Counted from the first letter of the stretch, positions 54,307 through 63,564 are shown. The stretch: DNA of 64,000 nucleotides from an uncultured Christensenellaceae bacterium (GCA_910587455.1 CAJULK010000010.1:33304-97303); one strand, 5' to 3'. Notes: a model not told the origin generated them from the sequence alone. Translations and numbers: made by a program.

Positions 54307-54335
54307 TTGTGGTTTCCGCAATGTTGTGATATAAT
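54307..54335 (+). promoter_or_regulatory. TetR-gene promoter (leaderless geometry)
   Basis: TTGTGG (54307-54312), a 17-bp spacer and TATAAT (54330-54335), then 6 nt to ATG 54342. Confidence 0.65.
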
Positions 54336-54341
54336 AAAAAC

Positions 54342-54959
54342 ATGAAAGAAAAAAGCATTGTCGGAGTAAAACTGCCCAAAACGGAAAGAGGCAAAGAAAA
54401 ACTGCAAAAACTTGCAGACGCTGCCGAAAAAATTTTTGCCGAAAAAGGGTTCTACGGCACGTCTATAGCCGATATTTGCGAGCGCGCAGACGCTGCCGTC
54501 GGAACGTTTTACATATACTTCGACGATAAGAGCGCCATCTACCGCTATCTCGTAAACGACTTCGAGCAACGTATCATATCCGCCGTCCGATCGAGCATAG
54601 CGGAGTGCACATCGCGTTTAGATCGCAAGCGCTGCGGCATTAAGGCATTTATTCGGTTCGCCTGGGAAAACCCGCTCTGCTTCAATATCATTTTGGGCAG
54701 CCTGTCCGTAGACAAAAAAATATTTGAACAATACTGCACGGACTTCGCAAAAAGTTACGCAGAGTCGCTTGTGCGCGATAATAGCGAGCTTAAAGAACTC
54801 GACATAACGACCGTGTCGTATGTGCTAATGGGCATAACTCATTTTGCGGCGCTTAAATTCATAATCGAAGAAGATTTCAGCGAATCTCACCTCGAATCGA
54901 CGGTGGATACGATAATGCAACTGCTCACCGACGGACTGTTTCTTCCCCCAAAAAATTGA
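54342..54959 (+). CDS. TetR/AcrR-family transcriptional regulator
   Basis: 205 residues. The N-terminal helix-turn-helix (about residues 22-68) reads LADAAEKIFAEKGFYGTSIA and AAVGTFYIYFDDKSAIYRYL, typical of TetR. The C-terminal ligand domain has no recognisable specificity. ATG 54342 has no ribosome site. No transporter or enzyme gene lies beside it on the same strand, so its target is not evident; it may act on its own promoter or elsewhere. Confidence 0.92.
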   Translation: MKEKSIVGVKLPKTERGKEKLQKLADAAEKIFAEKGFYGTSIADICERADAAVGTFYIYFDDKSAIYRYLVNDFEQRIISAVRSSIAECTSRLDRKRCGIKAFIRFAWENPLCFNIILGSLSVDKKIFEQYCTDFAKSYAESLVRDNSELKELDITTVSYVLMGITHFAALKFIIEEDFSESHLESTVDTIMQLLTDGLFLPPKN

Positions 54960-54983
54960 ATGACAATATGTTAGATGTGTCAT

Positions 54984-55158
54984 AATGACAAGAGAGATTG
55001 GCGGATTCGCCTCTCTCGCATGTAATTAGCCGTGTCATTCTGAGCGCAAGCGAAGAATCTCTTGTGCAACCACATTCGCGCTTCGCGATTATACGGTCGA
55101 GATTCTTCACGTCGCTCGCGTTGCTCGCTCGTTCAGAATGACAAGAGAGATTAGCGGC
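54984..55158. repeat. Palindromic element (MITE/REP-like), copy 2, flanked by direct repeats
   Basis: Arms GTCATTCTGA...GAAGAATCTC (55034-55061) and GAGATTCTTC...TCAGAATGAC (55099-55142) form an inverted repeat. The sequence AATGACAAGAGAGATT(G/A)GCGG occurs at 54984-55004 and 55138-55158. Related sequence lies at 5978-6096. The rest of 54960-55431 holds no supported gene. Confidence 0.65.
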
Positions 55159-55366
55159 GAAAGCGATGATGCAAAAACTCTATGGTATTTTCTATCTGCG
55201 TCCCGCCGGAACCTGTCAAACGCCTTGCGAATCTTCGAATCTATATCCTTACTCCCACTATCGGCGACATCTCCTTTTCTTCTTATACAATATAACACAA
55301 TGTCAATCTTTCTTCGACGGATAGCGAAAACATAATCATTATAACATACCAATGCATTGCAAAGCA

Positions 55367-55397
55367 AAAGCCGAGATCCATACGAAATCCCGACTTT
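55367..55397 (-). terminator. Terminator of the LRR lipoprotein gene
   Basis: On the minus strand AAAGTCGGGAT pairs with ATCTCGGCTTT around an 8-9 nt loop and is followed by TGCTTTGC; 35 nt after the stop. Confidence 0.65.
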
Positions 55398-55431
55398 ATA
55401 TTCATTCTTAAACATAATCTCGTCGCGCTAA

Positions 55432-58400
55432 TCAGCCCTTATATCCCCACACCGCGTGGACATACAAAGCCGTTCCCAATGACTGCGAGCCCATCTTAAG
55501 ATTCCAATCAACGCTCCAACCTTCGGGTTTCTTTTCCGCTTTGCAGTAAATCGTGCAGTTTGTTGTATACCAAAACGCGCAATCTTCTATATACATTACA
55601 CTGCTCGGAATAATAATCTCTGTAAAATCACAATATGAAAACGCATATTCCTCGATGGTTTTCAAACCTTCCGGCAAAACTATTTGTTTGAGAGAGCACT
55701 CGTAAAATGCATACGCGGAAATATTTTCTACACTGTCGGGTATGACAAATGAATTTTCTTTCTTGCCTGTGGCGTACTTGATAAGAGTTTTTCCGTCTTT
55801 CGTATACAAATTGCCGTCTATGCTCTTATAAAAATTATTCTTTGTGCCGACATCAATACTCAAAAGTTTCTTACAATTATAAAACGCTTGTCCGCCGATA
55901 CTTATCACACTGTCGGGGATCGTAATGCTTTCAAGCGAACTGCAACTTGCGAAAGCAGACGCATTGATATATTTCACTCCTTCCGGAATATTTATATTTT
56001 CAAGTTTTGTACAACCGACGAAAGCACTGGTAGCAATACCGCGGGTATCGCTTCGGAATGCTACCTGCGTAGCGGAGCCTTCACAGTCGATGACCCATTG
56101 CCCTACATAGCTTAAACCGTTCTCTTTTTGTATCAACCCGGTACAACCGTCAAAAGCATGTCTGGCAATAATCGTCACGCTATCCGGAATAGTTACATTC
56201 TTAAGATTACCGCATGATTCAAACATACTATAAGACAACTCGGTCACGCCTTCCCCGATAACAGCGCTTTCAAGCATGTTGCAAACATAAAACGCACTGC
56301 TGCCGATGTGTCGGACGCTGCCCGGTATCGCAATACTTCTGAGACTGCAATGATCGAATGCACTGTCTGCGATCCCCACCGTGCCGTTTTTAATCGTAAC
56401 GTCCGAGTGCTCGGTTATTACTTCATAATCGTAATCCACGACCCAATTATCGACGTATACTATGCCGTTTTCCGTTATGCTCAGTTTACATCCGCTAAAT
56501 GCATAACGATAAATCTCGTTTACACTGCTCGGTATTGTCATTTGATCGAGCGAAGAACAATTCAGGAACGCGAACTTTCCAATACGGATCAAATCGGCAG
56601 GCAGGGTTACTCTTTCAAGCGCGCGGCAATTGCTGAAAGTAGACTCGGAAATATACCGTACACCGTCGGGTATGGTTATGCTTTCGAGCGAACTGCAATT
56701 TTCAAAAGCATTGTTGCCGATACGTGTTAAATTCGCAGGCAACGTTATACTTTTTAACGAACTGAAACCGCTGAACGCATAATCGCTTATATCAGCCACG
56801 TCATTATTTAATTCGATGCTCGTAATATCGGATATCTTTTCATTGCCGATATATATGCTGATATTGACATATTGGTTAATATTATCCAGTCCTTTTATCA
56901 CGCACCAACTCGACACATCGCCCGTGTAATTTATTCTCGTAAGAGACGTACAACCTCTGAATGCGTCCGCGCCGACGGAAGTAATATTTTTGCCGAAAGT
57001 TATTTGGGATATACCCGCGAGATTAGCAAACTCGGACTTGCGAATAGAAGTTACGCTGTCTGGAATCGTTATATCACCTTTCAGGGCTTTGGGAATAAAT
57101 ACGATATATGAACTATCGGAGGCATTATTATATTTTGCATAAAGTATTCCGTCTTGACTGAAAAATACGTTATTTCCTGCCGCAACAGTAATACTTTCGA
57201 TCGCGTCGCAATGATCAAACACGTTGTAATCGATATTTTCAACGGAATTTCCGAATGTTACGGTTTTAAGCGACGGACAGTATGAAAACGCTTTTTCGCA
57301 AATTTTGACCGTATCGTTTCCTATCACAACACTTTCCAGCGAACTAAGAAAACTGTTAAACGTTCCTCCGTAAATCTTTTCAACGCCGTTTCCGATAACT
57401 ATTTGCGTCATTTTGCTTAGCAGCTTTCCGTTTATCGATACTTTATCCGCTATATTTCCTGCCCCATTTATATTGCACCAATCCTCGATGCTGCCCGTAA
57501 ATTCGATTTCGTTTAAGCTATTGCAGTTACCGAACGGGCTTGAACCTACCGACTTGATACTGTTAGGTAATGTTACGTCCGTAAGCCTTCCGCAACCGCC
57601 AAACGCATAATTCCCCAAACTAGTCACGCTATTAGGGATAGATATGCTTGTAAGAGAACCGCAATTATTGAATGCCGAATTGCCGATACTCGTGATCCCG
57701 TGTTCTATCGTCACCGATGTCAACATCGAGCAATTCTCAAACATCTTGTCGTCGATAGAAGTTATAAAATAGTTCTGATTCTTATGCGTTATTTCGGAAC
57801 AGATAACCAATTCGCCGCTAATGGTTTTCGACGGTTGGGATATGCTTGCCGCGCCGTCTTTAAGGACGTAACGTAAACCGTACGAATATACGTAAATATA
57901 CCCGTTCTCATCTTTATCGTTTTTCTTGCAATCATATACGATAGGACACGCCTTTTTTCCGTACTTATCCGTGTTCCAATATTCGCTCCAATCTTCTTGC
58001 GCCTTCTGGGCTTCGCAATATACGATAACATTGTTCGAATCACCGAATACATATGAGCCCACTTTGGTTACTTTGCCTGAAATTGTTACTTTAATTAAAG
58101 AACCGCAGCTTTGGAATGCGCCTTCGCCTATTTCCGTTACGCCGGCACCTGTACTGACGGAAGTAATTTTCGCACAGCTTGCGAAGGCATAGTCGGCTAT
58201 TCTATTGATCGCGTATTCATTATTGTCGTACTTGACCTTTGCAGGCAAAACAATCTGTCCGCTCAACGCCCCGGACTGTTTTGCGACGACCGCTTCGCCG
58301 TCTTTAAGAGCATAGCGTAAACCGTCGATAACGACATAGATATATCCGTCGCTTGCGACTTCGTTCTTGTTGCTGTCGTATATGACGGGAACGCCGCTAT

Positions 58401-60831
58401 AACTCCAAATCGTTTCCTCCTTGGCGACCTCGCTTTTAAGCACGATCGCGCAGCCGGAAAACGCGCCCGTCCCTATGCTCGTGACTTTCGACGGTATGGT
58501 TATACTCGTAAGGCTCGTGCAATTTTCAAACGCCCACGCGCCTATGCTCGTAAGCGTGTTCGGCAGCAACGCGTATTCGAGAGCCGCACACCCGCCGAAA
58601 GCTCTTTGGGGAATGCTTGTGCCGCTCGTAACGTCGACCGAGCGCAAAACGTCGTTTTTGACATACGGTATCGCGAATGCGGGGATCTCCGCCATCTCTA
58701 TGGGACAGTTCTCGAACGCGCGGTCGGCGATAGACGTAACGGTCTCGGGAATGACTATATTCCAAATTTTGCGGTTTTCGAACATGCCACGCGGAATGGT
58801 TTTCACGCCGCTCGGAATACGCAGATCGCCCGTAGAGTGCGTCGTGCCGATAGACGGGCTCACCCAAAGGATCTCGCCGTTTTGTCTGTAAAATATTCCG
58901 TTTCGGCTTGCGTACGAGCTGTTGTTGAGTGCAACCGATATTCCCGTCAAACCGTCGCAACCGTCTGCGAATCCGTTTCCGATACTCGTTACGCTGTCCG
59001 AAATCGTCAGGCTGCGCAGCCCCTTAAAATCTTTGAACGCGTTTGCGGCTATGACCGTAATACCTTTCGGGATATTTATCACGCCTATTCCGTTCCTGTT
59101 CGTCACGCCCGTTACGGTGCTTCCGCTCGTGGTAAGCTCGCTCGCAATGCGCATCCACACGCCGGTTTTTATTTTGTTCGCCGCCGTAGTCGGAGACGAA
59201 AGCTCCGTGCTCGTCACAGTTTTGGGCGTTTCGTCCAAATTCACCTCGTACCAGTACCAGCTCGCATTGCTTGCGTTGCTCGCGAACGTCACGCTTTTAA
59301 GCGCGGGCTGACTTCCGAAGCAGCCTCGCCCTATGTACCAGACCGTGTCGGGTATAGTCACGCTTGCGAGCGCGCCATCTTCGTTGAGCACGCTGTTGCC
59401 CGTAAACGCACCCGAGCCCAAGTATTCCGCAGTCCTCAAATTCAATTCGGAAACGTCGAAGCAGCCGCCGAACGCCTCGTTCGCCACCGTCCTCGTTCCG
59501 CCTATGTCGATCTTCGTCAGATTGTAGCAATCGTAAAACGCCTTGTACCCGACGCCCTTTACGCTGTCGGGAAGTTTGAGCTCGGTTACCTTTATCCGCT
59601 CGAACGCGCTCTCGCCTATCGTCGTCAACGCCGAATCCGCCGCGAAAGACAGCGTTTTGATCTCGTTTGCGAAAAACGCTTTGTCGCCTATCTCTTTGAC
59701 GTTCTTTCCGACAGTAACGCTTTCGATAGTTCCGCAACCGTAAAACGCATAAGCGTTGACATGTTCGGCGTTTACCGTTATTTCATTTACCGCGCTGCCG
59801 TCTATGTACAGTTCGGCTTTGCCGTTAGACAGCGGGTTGGCTTTGTCGGTGTTCGTCGAGCAGTCCATATCTATCCCGCACCACTCGTCGACCGTGCCCG
59901 CATACCGCACTTCGAGTATAAACCGTATGCCGTCCATCCCGAATACGGTATACTCTATTTTCTTCAAAGATTTCGGCAGCGATATTACGGCAAGCGACGT
60001 ACAGTTGTTAAGCGCCATGTCGGGCAGATATGTCACGCCTTCGCCTATCGATATGCTTTCCAATTTCGTCGCGTTCATAAACGCGCGTTCGCCGATCGTC
60101 GTAACGCCGTCGGGAATAATAATGCCCGTCAATGTTCGGGAATTTTTGAACGCTTCCTTTGCGATCTCGGTAACGGGCTTACGGTTATGCGTTTGGGGTA
60201 TCTCCACGTCGCCCGAAAGCGCGCCGATACCGCGCACTATATAATGACTTCTATCCTCGGAAAGCACGAAGTCGAACGACTCCGCCCATACTGCGTAGAG
60301 CGTCATATCGACCGACAGCTCGTCTCTTTCGAAGTCCCAAAGCGTATTCCCCTCTTTGTCTTTCGCCCAGCCCGAAAAAGCGTACTGAGCCTTATCCGGC
60401 ATGCGCAACGGCTCCGAAAACGACGCCGCGTCGGACACGACCGTAAGTAGCTTACCGTCCGACGATATGTCCGCACCGTCGTCTACCGTTTCGCCGTCGC
60501 CGATGTCTAGTTCGCCTTTGTCGAATGCGCCGCCGTTCGCGTCGAAAACAACGGTAAATGTTTTTGCGGGCGCGGGTTCTTTGCCGCAGACGCAGTTACC
60601 GTCCGTAAAGTCGTGCGCGGCGTAACCGTCCTTTTGCGCGTTGTCAGTGACAGTGCAGCCGTCTGCAGTGCAGTTATGCCAGTGGTGCGCGTCGTCGCTT
60701 TCCCAAGATTGCGACCAAACGTGAGCGTGCGAAGCGCCGGTGCCCGTGTTTTCACCGCACGCCGTCAAGCCGAACGCGCAGGCAAGCGCGCACGTCGCCG
60801 AAAGTATTGTGACCAGCAACTTTTTCTTCAT
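55432..60831 (-). CDS. Giant BspA-type leucine-rich-repeat lipoprotein
   Basis: 1799 residues. The signal MKKKLLVTILSATCALACAF runs to a lipobox (LTAC), so it is a surface lipoprotein. A His/Cys-rich segment (HAHVWSQSW, HHWHNCTADGC, DGNCVCGKE) and an InlB-type repeat (YAFSGWAKDKEG) follow. From about residue 200 to 1760 there are dozens of LRR_5 units (pattern IPDSVTSIGxxAFxxCxxL), with two internal copies of a DGYIYVxxxGLRYxLKDG spacer. The C-terminus has no sortase signal. It probably binds host or microbial surfaces. The first 40 percent has the local codon style; the rest is richer in A and T. Confidence 0.93.
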   Translation of the reverse strand: MKKKLLVTILSATCALACAFGLTACGENTGTGASHAHVWSQSWESDDAHHWHNCTADGCTVTDNAQKDGYAAHDFTDGNCVCGKEPAPAKTFTVVFDANGGAFDKGELDIGDGETVDDGADISSDGKLLTVVSDAASFSEPLRMPDKAQYAFSGWAKDKEGNTLWDFERDELSVDMTLYAVWAESFDFVLSEDRSHYIVRGIGALSGDVEIPQTHNRKPVTEIAKEAFKNSRTLTGIIIPDGVTTIGERAFMNATKLESISIGEGVTYLPDMALNNCTSLAVISLPKSLKKIEYTVFGMDGIRFILEVRYAGTVDEWCGIDMDCSTNTDKANPLSNGKAELYIDGSAVNEITVNAEHVNAYAFYGCGTIESVTVGKNVKEIGDKAFFANEIKTLSFAADSALTTIGESAFERIKVTELKLPDSVKGVGYKAFYDCYNLTKIDIGGTRTVANEAFGGCFDVSELNLRTAEYLGSGAFTGNSVLNEDGALASVTIPDTVWYIGRGCFGSQPALKSVTFASNASNASWYWYEVNLDETPKTVTSTELSSPTTAANKIKTGVWMRIASELTTSGSTVTGVTNRNGIGVINIPKGITVIAANAFKDFKGLRSLTISDSVTSIGNGFADGCDGLTGISVALNNSSYASRNGIFYRQNGEILWVSPSIGTTHSTGDLRIPSGVKTIPRGMFENRKIWNIVIPETVTSIADRAFENCPIEMAEIPAFAIPYVKNDVLRSVDVTSGTSIPQRAFGGCAALEYALLPNTLTSIGAWAFENCTSLTSITIPSKVTSIGTGAFSGCAIVLKSEVAKEETIWSYSGVPVIYDSNKNEVASDGYIYVVIDGLRYALKDGEAVVAKQSGALSGQIVLPAKVKYDNNEYAINRIADYAFASCAKITSVSTGAGVTEIGEGAFQSCGSLIKVTISGKVTKVGSYVFGDSNNVIVYCEAQKAQEDWSEYWNTDKYGKKACPIVYDCKKNDKDENGYIYVYSYGLRYVLKDGAASISQPSKTISGELVICSEITHKNQNYFITSIDDKMFENCSMLTSVTIEHGITSIGNSAFNNCGSLTSISIPNSVTSLGNYAFGGCGRLTDVTLPNSIKSVGSSPFGNCNSLNEIEFTGSIEDWCNINGAGNIADKVSINGKLLSKMTQIVIGNGVEKIYGGTFNSFLSSLESVVIGNDTVKICEKAFSYCPSLKTVTFGNSVENIDYNVFDHCDAIESITVAAGNNVFFSQDGILYAKYNNASDSSYIVFIPKALKGDITIPDSVTSIRKSEFANLAGISQITFGKNITSVGADAFRGCTSLTRINYTGDVSSWCVIKGLDNINQYVNISIYIGNEKISDITSIELNNDVADISDYAFSGFSSLKSITLPANLTRIGNNAFENCSSLESITIPDGVRYISESTFSNCRALERVTLPADLIRIGKFAFLNCSSLDQMTIPSSVNEIYRYAFSGCKLSITENGIVYVDNWVVDYDYEVITEHSDVTIKNGTVGIADSAFDHCSLRSIAIPGSVRHIGSSAFYVCNMLESAVIGEGVTELSYSMFESCGNLKNVTIPDSVTIIARHAFDGCTGLIQKENGLSYVGQWVIDCEGSATQVAFRSDTRGIATSAFVGCTKLENINIPEGVKYINASAFASCSSLESITIPDSVISIGGQAFYNCKKLLSIDVGTKNNFYKSIDGNLYTKDGKTLIKYATGKKENSFVIPDSVENISAYAFYECSLKQIVLPEGLKTIEEYAFSYCDFTEIIIPSSVMYIEDCAFWYTTNCTIYCKAEKKPEGWSVDWNLKMGSQSLGTALYVHAVWGYKG

Positions 60832-60862
60832 TCTTTTCTCCTTTTTCGGCGTTTCCGTTTTG

Positions 60863-60984
60863 GGAAAAGTGTACTTTTCCTAAAATACCCGAAAACCCCG
60901 AAAACGATATAAATTTGCCATTTAATTATACAATATATCGTTCGAAAAGGCAAGTATTTCAGTTCAGTAAAAGTACACTTTTCC
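60863..60984. promoter_or_regulatory. LRR lipoprotein promoter between two matching palindromes
   Basis: The minus-strand promoter is TTGCCT (60953-60948), a 17-bp spacer and TATAAT (60930-60925). Palindrome 1, GGAAAAGTGTACTTTTCC (60863-60880), has perfect 8-bp arms and lies in the leader. Palindrome 2, GTAAAAGTACACTTTTCC (60967-60984), has one mismatch and lies upstream of the -35. The centres are 104 bp apart and both are followed by TAAAAT. Confidence 0.65.
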
Positions 60985-61079
60985 TAAAATTTTTTGTTTT
61001 GAGGAATTTTCGGCAGCAGAACGTCTCGGTTTTTGATATCCTTAAAGATATTTTACTTAATTTTTAAGGAGCACGCACC

Positions 61080-61685
61080 ATGAACACCTACGCTTACGCG
61101 AGAGTTTCGGCAAAAGACCAGAATTTAGAGCGGCAGTTAGCCGCGTTTCACTCATTCGGAATAGAGAAAAACCGCATTTTCGCTGACAAAAAAAGCGGCA
61201 AAGACTTTGAAAGAAAAGAGTATAAAAAAATGATTAAAAAAATGAAAAGCGGCGACCTGCTCGTGATTAAATCTATTGACCGTTTGGGACGGAATTACGA
61301 CCGAATCATAGCGGAATGGGCGCATATAACGAACACTATCGGCGCGGATGTACTCGTTTTGGACATGCCGCTTTTGGATACGCGCACGAAAGCCGAAACT
61401 CTTGTCGGCAAGTTTATTTCGGACATTGTGTTGCAGGTACTTTCATTCGTTGCCGAAAACGAGCGCGAAAATATAAAGCAGCGGCAAGCGGAAGGCATAC
61501 GCGCGGCTATCGGCAAAGGCATTAAATTCGGCAGACGACCGACCGAATATTCGAACGAATTTCTATCAGTGGCTTACGACTATATCGAAAAACGCATATC
61601 TTCCGAAACGGCGCGCCACCTTCTCGGCTTGAAGAAAAACAATTTTTATTACCACATCTACCGAATCAAAGAACTGTATTATTGA
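61080..61685 (+). CDS. Serine recombinase (resolvase/invertase family)
   Basis: 201 residues, small resolvase type. The catalytic Ser10 is in YAYARVSAKDQNLERQL; the active-site Arg pair is in IKSIDRLGRNYDRI; the long helix is FVAENERENIKQRQAEGI. A C-terminal DNA-binding helix-turn-helix (SSETARHLLGLKKNNFYYHI) closes it. AAGGAG lies 8 nt before ATG 61080. It opens the AT-richer island that carries the restriction-modification genes. It may be a remnant of a transposon or plasmid. Confidence 0.94.
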   Translation: MNTYAYARVSAKDQNLERQLAAFHSFGIEKNRIFADKKSGKDFERKEYKKMIKKMKSGDLLVIKSIDRLGRNYDRIIAEWAHITNTIGADVLVLDMPLLDTRTKAETLVGKFISDIVLQVLSFVAENERENIKQRQAEGIRAAIGKGIKFGRRPTEYSNEFLSVAYDYIEKRISSETARHLLGLKKNNFYYHIYRIKELYY

Positions 61686-61720
61686 TCACGCCGTTTTTTA
61701 CTTATAATCGTTTTTCGACG

Positions 61721-62383
61721 TTACGCCTTATTTTGCCAAAACGCGCGCACTTTAGCAAAGTAATCTATCCGCTTTTCGATTTTACAAATTTCTTTGGGGT
61801 AAAAAATATCCATAATATCGCATAGCTGCAACATCCAACTTTTCCGACTTTGTTCGCGATCTATATTTACTACTCTTGCGTTTGCGATTTGAATTTGTCC
61901 CCATCCCAACGCACCTATCGTCAAACAATTCCATTTCAGGTGTTCTATTGGGATAAGTCTAACTGTATCGAATTTTATTTTGCTTTCCGCGATATTGTAT
62001 TCGGCTAATAAAATAACAAAGAAATTATTATCATCTTCATAAAATCGTTAAAGTCTCTCTACAGAAGTTAAATTAGGCATATTAAAATCGGTGTCTCGAT
62101 TATGAGTTTTTATGTCAATTACAATATAATTGTTTTGCAAATCCATAAAAGCGGCATCCGCCATCGCTCGGCGTGCGAAACTATCGCTAAAATCTTTAAT
62201 CAACCCATCGGGAAAACATTTACTCATTTTTTCTCCAAGAACTTCCTGAACCGTATCACCCACCGCACGAGGGCTGTTTATAATGCGTGTATTTTCAAAA
62301 TCAGAGCAAGAATTTAATAATAAAAGCAACTTTTCTTGTATAGAAGATAAAATTTCGGTATTAAAAATCGGCGAATTTATCAT
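61721..62383 (-). pseudogene. Type II restriction endonuclease interrupted by an in-frame TAA
   Basis: One frame of 221 codons with a single internal stop, TAA at 62050-62048. The upstream part (111 residues) begins MINSPIFNTEIL and has the PD-(D/E)XK-like core NNYIVIDIKTHN, ending PNLTSVERL. After the stop the frame continues RFYEDDNNFFVILLAEYN and WNCLTIGALGWGQIQIANAR to the end AFWQNKA. Both halves read as one protein. ATG 62383 overlaps the methyltransferase stop by 4 nt and has AAAAGGAG upstream. It is probably inactive through a recent nonsense mutation; readthrough or a sequencing error are alternatives. Confidence 0.8.
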
Positions 62384-63321
62384 TGTTTTTTCTCCTTTTG
62401 TTGTTGTGCCAATGAGTTTCTTTCCCAAAATACACCGTTAGTATAACCTTGTATTGTTTTATCCGTTTGGGCTAATTCCAATCTATACTCTGCCCATGAA
62501 CAGTATAACGGGTTTTGTTCGATACCGATAAAATGTCTATCCAATTTCTTAGCGACAACCGATGTAGTTCCGGAGCCTAAAAAAGGATCAAAAACGACAT
62601 CGCCTTTATTACTGCTCGCCAAAATCAGTTTAGCAAATAATTTTTCGGGTTTTTGGGTGGGATGCGCCGTGTTTTCAGGCATAGACCAATAAGGAATAGA
62701 GATATCATCCCAAAAATTGGAGGGATATGTATTTCTATATTTGCCACTTTCCGTCTCTTCCCAATCTTTGGGCTTTCCATCAACTTTATACGGGGCAATG
62801 ACTCTTCTTCTTGACATTATGGAATCGACATTAAAAGTATATTCTTTCGAAACAGTAGCGAACCAAATATCTTCCATTGCATTTTTCCAGTTTGACAAAG
62901 CCCCTCGCCCTTTTTCGCGTTGCCAAGTAATACGATTTACAACATTAAAATATTGATTTATTACATTACCTATCAGCATACTCGACTGCCAATCACAACA
63001 AACATAGATGGACGCAGTATTTTTTAATAACGGCAAAACAGCCTCAATCCATCGACAAGTATATTTAACATAATCCGTATCATTGAGTTTGGAAAACTTT
63101 ATACCGTGAAAATTTTTATCTAAATTGTAGCATGGGTCGGCGATTAACAAATCTACGCAATTTTGCGGAAAGTATTGCAAAACTTGTAGTGTGTCGCCGC
63201 AAATTGTTTTATCCAAAATGTCTTGTAATACAACCGAAGAAGAAATATTGATACATTTCTCTAAATAATGTTGACCTTCATTTAGAGGAAAGTCAATAGT
63301 TTTATTGCGTTGAGATTTCAT
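62380..63321 (-). CDS. DNA methyltransferase (beta class, type II modification enzyme)
   Basis: 313 residues. Motif IV comes first (LLIADPCYNLDKN, residues about 58-70) and the SAM-binding motif I near the end (VVFDPFLGSGTTSVVAKKL), the beta-class order for N6-adenine or N4-cytosine methylation. Motif IV has DPCY instead of DPPY. The recognition domain in between contains EDIWFATVSKEYTFN and PSNFWDDISIPYWSM. AGGAG precedes ATG 63321. It is coupled to the broken restriction enzyme; the target sequence cannot be told. Confidence 0.93.
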   Translation of the reverse strand: MKSQRNKTIDFPLNEGQHYLEKCINISSSVVLQDILDKTICGDTLQVLQYFPQNCVDLLIADPCYNLDKNFHGIKFSKLNDTDYVKYTCRWIEAVLPLLKNTASIYVCCDWQSSMLIGNVINQYFNVVNRITWQREKGRGALSNWKNAMEDIWFATVSKEYTFNVDSIMSRRRVIAPYKVDGKPKDWEETESGKYRNTYPSNFWDDISIPYWSMPENTAHPTQKPEKLFAKLILASSNKGDVVFDPFLGSGTTSVVAKKLDRHFIGIEQNPLYCSWAEYRLELAQTDKTIQGYTNGVFWERNSLAQQQKEKKQ

Positions 63322-63404
63322 TTGAACACTCCTATTTTTTAATATAACGCAAATAGAAACATATAGGTCCGATACAAAACAAAAATGGTGAGAGGTATAT
63401 GGAT

Positions 63405-63448
63405 AGGATAAAAAATAACCTAAAACGACGTTATTCGTTTTAGGTTAT
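63405..63448 (-). terminator. Terminator downstream of the small right-edge gene
   Basis: A perfect 13-bp stem, ATAACCTAAAACG / CGTTTTAGGTTAT (63415-63427 with 63436-63448), with an 8-nt loop; on the minus strand it continues into TTTTTTATCC. Confidence 0.75.
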
Positions 63449-63564
63449 ATGTGGTGGAACTGAAAGCGACAAAAACGCACACCCAAATATTCAAAGTAAA
63501 TCGGCGTGAGTTTTATTGCGTGGTGGAATTGCCGTTGTCGGACTACCCGTTATACGGCAAACAG

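Noticed and set aside
55107..55415. A 102-codon minus-strand frame between the TetR gene and the LRR lipoprotein
   Set aside because: It overlaps the lipoprotein terminator and the palindromic repeat, has no ribosome site, and its end (SLVILNE) is only a translation of the repeat.
60863..60984. Reading the two palindromes as res subsites of the serine resolvase
   Set aside because: Kept only as an alternative: they bracket the lipoprotein promoter exactly, and a standard res site would have three differently spaced subsites, which I could not find.
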